From Nautilus pompilius (Eukaryota; Mollusca; Cephalopoda; Nautilida; Nautilidae): a stretch of DNA of 64,000 nt. Below, piece after piece: positions 1 to 11,800 of this stretch. Position 1 is the stretch's first letter. Every line of letters starts with the position of its first letter. The translations under genes were made by a program, and so were the position numbers. Under the pieces are notes generated by a model. It saw only the letters and a program-made list of their open reading frames with translations, had not been told where the DNA came from and did not search any database. The stretch covers positions 1 to 64,000 of the forward strand of contig JACATO010002145.1 of assembly GCA_018389105.1 (NCBI GenBank), read 5' to 3'.

Positions 1-286
1 ACACTCCATTTTCAACATCTCGGCTTCACTGACTCGCTCGCTCCGATTACTTTGATTCGCTTGATTATTTTCTTATTTGAAACTTTGTATCGCTGCCTAA
101 CCTTCACCAAACAATGGAATTGAGATGCATCCAATTTCCGTACATCTCCTTCGCTCATCCTCCACGTCCTCACGACCAGATGAAAGCACGGAGCTAGCGA
201 GTGAACTATACTGTCTCGCTTGGAATTTCATATTAGGCGGATACTGGATCACAGCGGAAAACGTCACGGAATCGAAAATCACATTA

Positions 287-344
287 GGTTTGTGGTGCGC
301 GCGCGTGTGGGCAAGTTGCCATCATACGCAGCGCACCACAAACC
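287..344. repeat. Perfect 14-bp inverted repeat with inner stem
   Basis: GGTTTGTGGTGCGC (287-300) pairs with 331-344; the spacer contains a second small stem, GGCAA-G-TTGCC. AATAAA follows at about 354. Possible hairpin RNA or relic repeat inside the first intron of the TDP2-like gene. Confidence 0.7.
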
Positions 345-959
345 GACTGAGATAAATAAAACATTTACAGTTTAGAGCAATTGTGATATTTAAAAAGAGA
401 GAGAGAGAGAGAGGGGGGGGGTGTGTGTTGGTTAGGGTTAGGGTTCACTCCACCCCAACAAGCCAGGCCAAATTTTACTTGTACCCAAGCTATCAGGGGG
501 CCCCCCTAGACTCCCTCCCCCCGCCACCCGTTCTCGAAAATATCTCTCTCTCTCTCTCTGGTCTTGCGGGATTTTATTTCGGACTTATCAGCGCTTTTGT
601 CATTTAAGGACATATATAACCGTCGTTTCTACGCTGAACGACGGCTTGGAACCCATTCTTTCGAACACGCTGGGGCACCCCCCCCCGACTACAGCCGGAC
701 TGATGAGACAGAACAACAACAACGATATCCTCGCGAACATTTTGATAATTTATTTAAATGCATCTCAATCACCAGAGGGGGGGGAGAGAAATAATATATA
801 TATATTATATATATATCGATATAATTTCTCCTCCTTTTGCATTTGTGCTGAATGAAAGGGAGAACGAAGCGAGGTACAGAAGGGGCCGGTTAAAACAAAC
901 ACACACACACACACATTTAAGATAAAAAAAACGGGTCCGAGCCCCCACCCCCCCCATAC

Positions 960-1103
960 CTGGAGATTCCATTCCCTGTTCTGCAGGTAAAACATGGCCA
1001 GCGCCACATCGGTGCCGGTAATTCTGGCGAAGTTCTGGCATCTCTCCTTGCACTCCTCGCCCGTGGGTAGGCTCTCCTCAGCGATGTCGTCCGAGTCGCT
1101 CAT
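960..1103 (-). CDS. UBA-like domain protein, first coding exon (probable TDP2), partial
   Basis: First coding exon of a minus-strand gene that continues beyond the left edge. ATG at 1103-1101, with A at -3, opens 48 codons ending at a good donor (CAG/GTATGG, exon end 960), phase 0. The peptide has an acidic N-terminus (MSDSDD) followed by a UBA-like helix pair; the core FARITGTDVALAMFYLQ then REWNLQ fits the first two helices, and the third should be in the next exon. A UBA-like domain of this kind is found at the N-terminus of tyrosyl-DNA phosphodiesterase 2 and also in p47/UBX proteins. TDP2 is the best fit from memory; TDP2 removes 5'-tyrosyl adducts left by topoisomerase II. No catalytic exon is visible. 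The frame stays open upstream to 1409, but that stretch is low-complexity, so I chose the inner ATG. It faces the SERINC gene about 1.7 kb away. Confidence 0.55.
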
Positions 1104-2147
1104 GTTCTCCACTCCGACAGTCCGACCGACCGACCGACCGCCCGCCTTACCTGCCCCTCGCGCCTCCTCACGAGTAGTCTGCCCTTGGCGGGGAGGGAGA
1201 GAGAGAGGGAGAAGAAATATTGAATCGCCTCCGGCCCGGTTACCTGCGCTCCCTCCGGCTGGCACTAATTTTCGACGGACATGACTCGAAGATCGAAACC
1301 GACGGCGGTCGCGACAGTTTTCGTAATGGCAGCAGGCGAGCGATACCATTATCCGGAAGTTGAAAGCGGAGTTGTTGACACGGACGCCACCAGAGGGCTC
1401 TCTGGTCACAGTAGCAAAGTTTCACGTGCCCGATAGAGGATGACAGTCTGAGATGCGGAGAGAGAGTTGGGGGGGGGGAGAGAGAAAAAGAAAATAATCG
1501 ATTTCTTTATACATTTCTCAGAAATACAATTTAAACTCCGCCTGTTATAGAATTTGTTGTTTATGAACGCATTGAAAATACAGGATTATCGGGCTGCGAC
1601 CGTGAAATATTCAAGTTTTTTCTTTCTTTTAAAGAGAGATTTTCCTGTTATCGGTGCGTGTTTGTTTGTTTTTTAGATACCAAGGTAAAGTTGGTATCGA
1701 TATGGTTTATTTAGGGGGAATGAGAGAGAGAGACCAAATATTTATTTGACCGGGTGCAAAACGGTACTAGCAACAGTTAGTACTTTCAGGAAAAGATATC
1801 GAAATGCAAATGTTTTAATGACTTATTATGTTAAATTAAATTTCAGAAGAAAAGAAACCACTATATAATGACAAATCTGACTAGCTGGGGTACCCGGCTC
1901 AGTAGGGGTTTTAAAAAAAAAAGAAGCTTTGGGCCAAAGTGAGGTAGCTGAAAACCCTCACCCAGATTATAGCACCCACACCTAAAAATTGGCTTAGAGG
2001 CCTCCTCTGGGTGGTACGGTGCGGCCGAGAAAAAGTAACAGATAAACATTGAAAATATGTATTAGATACACATTTTTTTTCTTAAAAAAAAAATGAATTC
2101 CAGTACAAACTCCGCTTCAGAAAATTGCAAGTTTCTTTTATCGCAAA

Positions 2148-2177
2148 CTCTCACTCTCGTTTGTGCGAGAGTGAGAG
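2148..2177. repeat. 12-bp hairpin in GA-rich sequence
   Basis: CTCTCACTCTCG, six-base loop, CGAGAGTGAGAG. Simple-sequence origin is likely. Confidence 0.7.
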
Positions 2178-2441
2178 AGAGACTGACTGACTGTGTGTCC
2201 CTCGCTTTGCGCCCCCCCCAAAAGAGGACAAAATAAGGCAAGAACTAAGCATTAATTCGGCGGACAAGATTCCTTTCTTCGCAATACATTCCCCGTGAAG
2301 GATTTTATGCACAAAAACGAATATCGTTCCCTATTTGTTTATTTAACGAAGTCTAATTTTGGTTTAAATTTAAATAAAAAACCTAAACTTGGATAATCCA
2401 AAAACTTTGTTAATTTAAAAAAAAAAAAGCAATTCTCAATC

Positions 2442-2442
<1 letters not shown>

Positions 2443-2508
<66 letters not shown>
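2443..2508. repeat. AAT microsatellite
   Basis: About 22 uninterrupted TAA units in the divergent promoter interval. Confidence 0.95.
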
Positions 2509-2509
<1 letters not shown>

Positions 2510-2768
2510 GCTTGCATTCGTAAAGTAGAGCGGTCGGAATACGGACTCCGATCGCTGAAGCCCGAACTTTAACGAGCGTGGCCACGTGATGCGATTAGCC
2601 ATATTGAAAACAACAACAACCTCCACCCCCCCTCCATTCCACACTCACACACCCAAACGCATAATACGCACGTAATAATACGGCGGAGTGTTGCTGTCAT
2701 CTTGAATTTTCTTCCTCCATCGTCCATCTGATTTCTCTGCCGTTGACGCCGGATTTCCAGGCGGCTAC

Positions 2769-2801
2769 ATGGGGTGCATTCTCGGATCTCTGGCGACCAG
2801 C
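2769..2801 (+). CDS. SERINC: SERINC exon 1
   Basis: Eleven codons, [11 protein letters not shown], ending in phase 0 at a strong donor (C/GTAAGT). The MG start followed by a short apolar stretch is the family N-terminus and joins in frame to the Cys-rich exon 2. Confidence 0.88.
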
Positions 2802-5800
2802 GTAAGTGAAAACAGTCGTCCTGTCCGTTTCCTGTAAACCTCCTCCCCACAGCCGTCAGGAGTCGGACCCGTCCGGCTGTGGGGAGGAGGGGCGGCCGAT
2901 GTCCCCGTCCGAGGGGAAAATAATTGAGAGTTCCGCGTCTCAGAACCTGGGGTTTCAGGGGTCTCTGTCCTATAGACGCGGACACGAACGGGGAGGGGGG
3001 GGGGTCGTCGTCGTCCCGTCCCTGACAGAGACCCAGTGAAAACTGCCAGTGGTCGTCCGTTGTTACTCGCGATCATCGTTAATGATTCCCTCTCCCTCTC
3101 CCCCCCTCTCTCCCCACCCATGTTGCCGCCATCATCACAGACCCCACCTTTTCCCTTGTTTTTGTTAAGTCTTCGTGCTAATCGGGACATCAGAATCCAT
3201 TCAGACACCACCGACCCATATGTACAATAGAACAGCAGCCAAAGACAGACATGGCTGATCCACTCGTGTAAACAAACCCTGGTAAATAGCCTCAGGTCGG
3301 ACACACGGCCTATTTGGTGGTGGGCTTATAATTTAAACAAAGAAAAAAGAAAGTTCATTTGTTTGCAATTGAAGAAGAAAAAAAACTGGATAAATTTAGG
3401 CTAGAAATCTTTTCACATTTACTATGAAGAATGTATGTCCCTCAATCAGTATCGATGATCGACATGTTTGATCATGCAGCCTTAGAGTAATTTCTGGTTA
3501 CCCAATGAGTATTTTGGGTTAAACAAACAACAAAAACTGTACAGAAATGTCAGCAAATTGGAATGTTTTAAGTGTGTGTGCTTGCTTCGTGATATACCGA
3601 TCAGCTATCAAATAATGTGAACAGCTGTCTCCCCCTCCTCCTCCATCTATTGTAACCAAAAACTGCACCAGACTTCCTGTGAAGAACGAGGAGCTTCGGA
3701 TGACTGTTACGGAGCACTTCACCTATTTTGGGTGAGGGGAGATTTCTTCCCACGTTTGCATTAGGGTTTTCAGGAGAATCCATGGGAAACAGGGAAATTC
3801 AACTACTAGCCAGAAATGTGAAACGAATACAACTGATTTCTCACTGTCTGGGGTTGTATGCTCAGGCTTGCTTTGATTAATGAATAACTCAAGCCCTTAT
3901 GATGTTTTCATGTACCCTCTGTTCTTTTATTCCAGTTATAAGACCTCCCACTCCCGTCTAATATTGTGGTTAATGAGGATTGCTTATCTTTGAAGGCGGC
4001 CTGCTGCTGTGGGAGTGCTGCCTGCAGTCTTTGCTGTTCAGCATGCCCCTCCTGCAAGAACTCAACTGCAACTCGGCTGGCTTACGCATTTATGCTCTTC
4101 TTGACAACCATTATTGCAAGTATTATGCTAATTCCAGACCTCCGAACAAAATTGGATCAGGTGATTACCAATCTAGATAAGTCTTGCCTTTTTTGTCTTA
4201 AAGCAAGGTGATTTGTTTTTTTAGCTGAAGCTGCTTCTGTAGCGTTGACTTACAACGTGGGTGGGACAAATGCTCTTGTCTAAGATTGTTAATTAATGAA
4301 CAAACAAAAAAAACCTTGGGTAAATTAAGGTGCAAAATTAAAGATGTTTAGTGTAAAATTTAAGCATCCACTTCCCCAGCTTTACATTGTGTTGTTTATT
4401 TATCTGACCAGTTCAATGTATTTGTTATTTTCAAGATCCCTTGGCTTTGCAAGGGCTTCATTGGCACCAGTGGCTCAGATCGTGCTCGTATGTGTGATGA
4501 TGTGGTGGGTTATTTGGCTGTTTACAGAGTTTGCTTCGCTCTGGCAGCATTCTTCTTCCTTTTCTGCATCATCATGATCAATGTGAAATCTTCAAGGGAC
4601 CCTCGCTCAGGAATACAGAACGGGTCAGTTGATTACAGGCTGTTATTTCTCTCTGTGTGGTTTAGTGTTGGCTTTGGTTTATGGAGTCTAATCACAAATA
4701 CATCTCACGTGGTGTATTAATGCAAAGAAGACAGATTTAAACAGATATGTATTTCCATGTGGCTTATTTTGTCTAACCTTAAATGCATTTTAAAAAATGT
4801 TAATTTTCTTATTTTTATAGGTTTTGGTTTTTCAAATTTGTTATCCTGATTGGAATCTGCGTTGGATCGTTCTTTATCCCTCGTGGAACCTTTGGGGAAG
4901 GTGAGATAAAAATTTCTTTATGTTCATTGAAATATTTGGAAAAGTTCTGTTAAAAGTGGGTGTGGATTCTCTCTGCTTTACTCTTCTCTTGAGCCCATTT
5001 CTAGTTTTGTTTTCAGACTTTGGGAGCAGGGAATTGATCAAATGGAGGTTTTTGTGCTTATGCAAGAGTTATGTTGATACTAGTTTTTTTTTCCTCAATT
5101 TTAGTCATTAAATTTTTTTAAAAATCTGCATTTATCTAAAATTGCATTGTAGGTTTGTTTTTTTTAACATTTTATTATTTTAATATTGTATTATTTAAGT
5201 GAATGCAATGCATGTGATGTAAGCTGGCAGTGTGGTTGAAAAGGGTGGTATTTATTGCTGGCAGGGAGGGGGAATAAAATTCTATTTTGTCTTGGTGGGG
5301 GAGTTGCTTTTCACACAGTCTGTGTTGTTGTTAATGTTATTTTTTTGTGGCTGTGATCTATTTATTGAAAGTTAGTTCTTACTTTTAAAAAAAAGTATTT
5401 TCAGGAAATCCACTTTAAAAGTGTCTTGTTTTTCAGAGCCTAAATGAGTCGTTGGACACTGTGCATATCTATATCTGATATTGTTCTACAAGTTCTGCAC
5501 TAACCGCTGCGCACGTTCGTGTGCCCTTCTGTCCATCCGTCCTGCGGTTACCAAGCAAACAAAATCACATTTACTATCATGGTTAGTCTTTTGTACAAAG
5601 CAGAGTAGTTTTCACACCTTCAAGTTTCTCAAACGCTGTTGAGGGAGGATGTGCCACAATGTTGGAAAGTTTGAAACAGTGGAAAATTATGGGAGGAACA
5701 CAATTATTAAGATATGAGAATTATCTTGCGTAATCAAGACTGAAAAACTTTGACAGGTTTGAGCAGATTTTTTGGTTCAAGCATGGATGAAAACTGTAAC

Positions 5801-8800
5801 AAACATTAATCTTACAGCGTTTATAGGAATGAAAATAAGATTTTCTAAACGACTGCAGTACCAGTGTTGAGCACAGGTTTCTTTATTTAGCAGCCTAACA
5901 TTGAAGGTAGTCCTGGTTCGTTTGGAGTGGCTTGTCTCATTCTGCTTTGTGTTTGTTTTTTGTAGTCTGGATGGGAATTGGGATGGCTGGTGCCCTGCTC
6001 TTCATCCTCATTCAGCTCATACTTCTGGTGGATTTTGCTCATTCCTGGAGCGAGAAGTGGGTTGAGAAATTTGAGGAAACCGAATCCAAGTGCTACTACT
6101 ACGGTAAGTAGAGAGACAGGTGTGTATCTGTTCTGACTATTTTGGGGGCTCAGCTAAACTGGTGAATCTTGTTTCTCTCTCTTTCTCTCTGCCAGAGCAG
6201 TGGAGCGGTTTAAGAGATGCTTGTACATCTAAACGATTAACAGATAAGACTATAGGAAAAACAACCCAAAAACGTCCAGAATACCCTGTAAATGTTCCTG
6301 TACTGATGTAAGTCAGAGATAATGATGGCTTTTAGAAATTAGTACAAGGAGTGTGGTGTGGTGTGGTGTGGTAGTAGGCTACTGGACTGATGGGGTTGAG
6401 AGTTCCAGGTTCAATTCCTGCCAGGGACCATCTCAGTTTAGTGTTTCCGTCTGGCATGTTTTTTTCACCACCTGGCTGGCTGTAATGGGTTTCTCCCACA
6501 ACTGAAAATGGAGAATCCTGGTGAGAATTTTCCTGAAAAGAGGCCCTGACACTTCCATCATTTCTGGCACAGAATTGGCAACAACATTTAATGGTCAACC
6601 TTGGTGCTACATTCCTTCACCAGGATTGTCTTCCTTGTAGGACACTGGCATATGGCACAACATTAGTATGAGGGATTTTTAAAAAATTCCTCCTTAAAAG
6701 TAAAATGTTATATTGGTAATTAATAAACCTATCTGTTCAAATCACTAACCTGGAAAATTAGCAGCAATTTTTTAATTCACTTGTAACGTTCAGTCATTAA
6801 TAATCATCTTGTTTATCCTTTATCTATTTACTGATTTCTTTTTTAAAAAAGCCAGTATAAATTTTGATTTAATGTTTCTGTCTTTATTTACTGTGTATAA
6901 ACTAACCAATTGCATTTCTAAAAATTCTTTTATTTTCCAGGTCTCTTATTTTTTACTGCACTCTTCTACATTTTATCCATCTCAGCTGTTGTTCTCTTTT
7001 ATATATACTATGCTGTAAGTATATGAAATTGAAGTTAATCTTTTCAGCTTATAATTAGTGATTAACATTTTGTTAGAGTAATTCTTTAAAATATATATAT
7101 ATAATTTAAAAAAAAAAACTTTCTTGTGGAATAAACTAGAAAAAACTATGCTACTTTAGTAAACCTTTTGTAAGAGTTTCTAAATGTAATTTTGAAATGA
7201 GATTTTTACCGTGTAGCAAATGTTAGTCTTGTTAATCCATGCTAATTGATTACTTGTGTTTTGTCTTCACAGATTAGTAGAATAGACCTGTTTCCATGAT
7301 AGATGCGAAAATAATGGTTAGTTGCAACATGATTCTTTTTGACACCTTTAACACGACAACAGGCAGTTGGTGTTGATTGTCATCAGTTAAGAATCGTCGC
7401 TTGTTTGCCCAGTACTTTCTGCACAATCTTCAATAACACCCTTTGTAAATGTAGAAAAAAATTGTTACCAATGTTAGCTTTGAGAGGTCTTTACGCTTTG
7501 CCTGTTTTTTTTTTCCTTTTTAGTTTGGTGACTGTAAACTGCACAAATTCTTCGTCAGTTTCAACCTGATTTTGTGCGTTATTGTTTCCATTATTGCTGT
7601 CTGTCCCAAGGTCCAGGAAGGTGAGTAGTTCTTAGCTACCAGAAATTTTTGACAAAAAAAAAAGGAATGTACTTTATAAACTTATAAATTTATTGGTAGC
7701 ATAATTAAATTTAACTTTTGACTGAAGTTTTTAACGAAACGATTTTAATCTACTGATGTATACTAAATGTTTTCAGTTCCCAAAGTCCTCTTGGTCTTAA
7801 TAGAATTAGTAATAGTGTGTAACATGGAAATGAGATAAGCACAGCTGAAGTGCTGCGTGCCGCTACTGGCCCAGGGGAACATGTAAAGAAAGTCTTAAGA
7901 CTTTACTATACAAAGTTTCTGTTAGACACTGCTCATTTCAGCTGATTCATGTTACCACTGAAGAGAGTGAAATGCATCCAGAAGTTGTAACTAAAAAAAG
8001 GTTTTTTGCAGCATATCTTGGATGATTTAAGGAAACAAAAGCTTATTATTTTAGTGGATAAAGAGTCAGTTGGGGGAGAGTATTTATTTACTATAAAAAA
8101 AATGTCACAGCAAAATATAAAATGGTCACTTAGTGGAAAAATAATTTTCTGACATACTTTTGTAAGAAGAAGAAAATTGTCCAAAATTGGTATTGTTTTT
8201 TTAGAAAACCTCCAAGTTTTCACCTTATTCATTACTTAGAACAACACTAATTGTGTGTATGATATTTTAAGAACATTTTTGCACTACATAAGGCTATATT
8301 TGTTGTTTTTTTTTTTTACATTTTATTTATTTATTCTTTTTCAGTTCAACCCAGATCAGGTCTTTTGCAGGCATCTATTATCACTGTTTATACCATGTAC
8401 CTGACCTGGTCAGCGATGACCAACAATCCGAGTAAGATTGGACTTCACTCGTCTCTGACCACGGCCATGTTTGATAAGCTGCTTAGAAAGCCCAGTGTAT
8501 TGTTGGGGAAACATACCTATTCGTTTGGAACATCATTTTAAGAGTGACGGTTGAAAGATTGTTACAGACAAGTTAGAAATTATTTTAAATTGCTGGATGC
8601 AATTATTTTGGCAGCAGAAGAATCCCTTGGGAACAAAATGTTTTAAAAAAGGGTTATATCTTCCTAATAAACCTGTTTTTTTCCATTTACCTGACAAATG
8701 CCCTTTGCTAACAGTTCAGTTTCAGTGTTTTAGACTGGAAGATCTAATCAAATCAGAGTTCAAAAATGAAAGTTTTCTTGTTTTGTTTTCTGCATTAAAT

Positions 8801-11800
8801 GGTTATGTAAAACATTTTATAAACTTCATAGATTCTGTAAAGGTTTCCCCATTCTGAAATTATTTTTGCTTTCTCATGGAGTGCTCCAACTTTACTGTGG
8901 AATTCACATTATTATTGTTTTTTTTTCTTCTAGGGCGCTTGTGCAATCCCAGTTTGATTCAGATATTTAATGCTTCACACGTGCCACCTTCTGTGGCAAA
9001 AGGAGACTATGTCCAACTTGGGCCCTTTGATTGGCAGAGTGTTGTGGCTCTTATTGTTTGGTTCTTTTGCATTCTATATTCTAGGTAAGTTGTTTTAACA
9101 GTGGCCCCTCTTTTTGTAGTGCTGACAAAATGACGCTTTCTGGACGGGTGGTAAAATGCTGAGGCATTTGTTTGTTCCTCAAGGAGAAAACAGTCAGCAG
9201 GACTGTATATTCCACGTCATCTATCTTCGTAAACTCTACAGAGGCATCTTTATGGGTAGAAAGGTTATAAAGGAAAGAAACACTCTTTACCTGTACCTTT
9301 CCTTTGGCCAGATTCTGATAACAGAGTTAAAAACGTTTCTGTACCACCAAGTCCATGCACATTTTTTAAAATTGTTTAAATATAAAAACAGCTGCAGATG
9401 CTTGTAGTAAGCTTTGGTCAGTGAAGTTGAAAATGGTGCTGAAAGCTTATTTCATTTATTATTCTTTTTTTTTTTTCCCCCCCTTTCTGCAGCATCCGTA
9501 CCTCAAGCAACAGCCAGGTTGGAAAACTCACAATGTCAGAGCGAACGATTCTCCAGGCTGATACAGGTAAAAGGAATCATTTTATTTATGAAAGGCTAAT
9601 TTTCTAGTTTAAAATGTGGTTAATGGCCTTTCAGGAAAAGAAAAAAAGCAGCTTTGCTCTTTGTGAGCAGTTATTATTTACAGGATTAAATATAGTCTTA
9701 GTCCAGCTTCTAAATTCCTCCTCTTAAATCTGCATTACAGTAATTGTTTGTTTATTTCATTTTATCTTCTTCAGTATCATTTTCCAGTACAAAAATCAGA
9801 TGGTATAAGAGAAGGTTAAAGTGGAAAGATTTTTGTTTAAAAGATGGTAGTGGTCCAGATATAGAACTGCTAAATACTATAATAATTTCTCACTTTTTTC
9901 TAGGAAAGGAAACTAGCAACCAGGGTACCTTTTGACCCTACTACCCCTCAAATCTGTTGCTCAACACAAGTTGAGCCATAGGGGCCGTAACACACATTTT
10001 TGCATTACAAGAGTTTTAACTAAATACACAGCCATTTCAACTGACATACTAGAAAGTGCATCCAGGCTGGTAAAAACTGACATATTGTATGGAAGGTTAT
10101 GGAGTTGTATTGGCTTCTGAAGGTCTTCACTAATCATTTTGGCATAGAATGTTTTTTTTTTTTTTCAAATTCCAGCTTGGTTTGGCATATCTCTTCAGCA
10201 TGGTCTCCTCTTACTCACCACCAGCTGGCTGTGTGCACTTCTTCGGGACTCCCCACTTTCCTTCCGTATCCAAATCCTGGTTTTCAACTGCAGCACCGTG
10301 CTCTTTTACAGGGTCGTCCCCCTTGTAGACATTGGCGTATTACAACAAAAGAAATTTCTTGTAATAGCATTTCATTCAGCTCTCACTATGAGAATTAACT
10401 GGTTACTAAATCGCAAAATGTGACATTCCATATGGTGGTGCACTTAGCTAGAAACTTGCAAATCAGTAATGTTGCCTTTTTTTTCTCCATGTAAAGCGAT
10501 CAGTATCAGTAGATTTTAGACAACACCTACTCATTATGCTTTAGCACACAGCTTTCCCATCAAAATGCACTGGCACCCTTAAACCAGAATTTATGGAAAT
10601 AAATACTGGTATCTAGGATATTTTATCCCTCTGTAAAAATATTACACTAGTACTATGTAACAACGATATGAAAATAATTTTTGCTTTGGAAAATTTTTTT
10701 TCCTAAAAAAGGAATCCCTCCTATTTCTTGAGTAAAAGAAAATTTAAAAAAAATGAATAATGTTAGTCTAATTTTACCCTATACATTCATCTACTTACAA
10801 CTAATTTGATATCTAATCAAGTGGAATAACTGCCATCTTGTAGCAACAGTTGCTAATCATCTTTGAAGAATTACTTTTCTCTTTGTCATCTCATTACTGA
10901 TATGTAGTTTTAGAGTGGAGGTAATGCCAAAACTTGTGCAGCACAAACTGGATAATATAGATGTACTTACTGGTTACCTAACTTCTTGAAAAAGCTGGGT
11001 TCTTGTTCAGCCCATAAGAAAATGGTGAACATCTACTAATCTAGAAGAAATTTCTTTCATAGAGTAAATACAAACCACCACCTTGAGTGCAGGTATTGTT
11101 TTGTCTAGGCTTTCACTGCTAATATTAAAAACAAAACTACATCACAAAAAAGTTGCTCCAGATTTTTGTGATGAATTAATTGTATAAATTTGTCTGATAT
11201 TTTGCTGTGGTTCATTTGCCATGGCTTATCTCCCAACTGAAAATGATATTTCTCTGATGTATGTGTCAGTTATCCTCTTACAGACTAAAGTGGTTTTGTA
11301 TTGATATTAATTATGTAATGCCATGTTCCAATTACTGTGGCATTAAAAGCAACTCTTCTCCATGGTAACACAGATGCACATGACAATGGGTGTTGCGTGC
11401 AGTTGACATGTTGGAAACCCAATGATTTAATATTGTTGGGTTATGTTGTTAATAATATTGCTTCAAATTCCCTGGTCAATTTTGTTTTCTTGGTATTAAA
11501 AATTTATAATACATAAAAAACTTAAAATAGAAGCGTGTCTCTATAGTATACAATAAAATCAATCAAAGAGGAGTAAGAAGTAAGTAAAAATATTTTCATT
11601 GTGAATTTATCTTAATTATTTACAGGATTATTGCTGCACTTTATTGACAACTGAGGTGCCAAAAAACGTTTTCATTGGTAGCTAGGCTTTTACAAGATGT
11701 AAATATTTGCATACATTATAGTGTAATGCATTTGTTTGAATGATTACTGTGTATATTATCTGTTTTTCTTGCTATTATGGATCTGAGTGGAGAAAAAAAA

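Larger units (their letters stand above)
1104..2768. promoter_or_regulatory. Divergent intergenic region between TDP2-like and SERINC genes
   Basis: This 1.67-kb interval separates two start codons pointing away from each other, so it must hold both promoters and 5'UTRs. The left part (1110-1420) is GC- and CpG-rich. The middle is AT-rich with GA tracts, a 12-bp-stem hairpin (2148-2177) and an AAT microsatellite (2443-2508). The 2570-2768 stretch before the SERINC ATG is again CpG-richer. I see no clear TATA box and cannot place transcription starts. Confidence 0.45.

Noticed and set aside
765-1409. Longer start for the TDP2-like exon (ATG near 1409)
   Set aside because: The added sequence is low-complexity and frame-open by composition; the inner ATG at 1103 gives a compact domain start.
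2765-3304. 179-codon minus-strand frame
   Set aside because: Antisense to SERINC exon 1 and its intron, low complexity (Gly/Arg/Glu runs), no family.
10099-10398. 99-codon plus-strand frame in SERINC intron 10
   Set aside because: Overlaps a poly-T run and a SINE-like fragment; no family.
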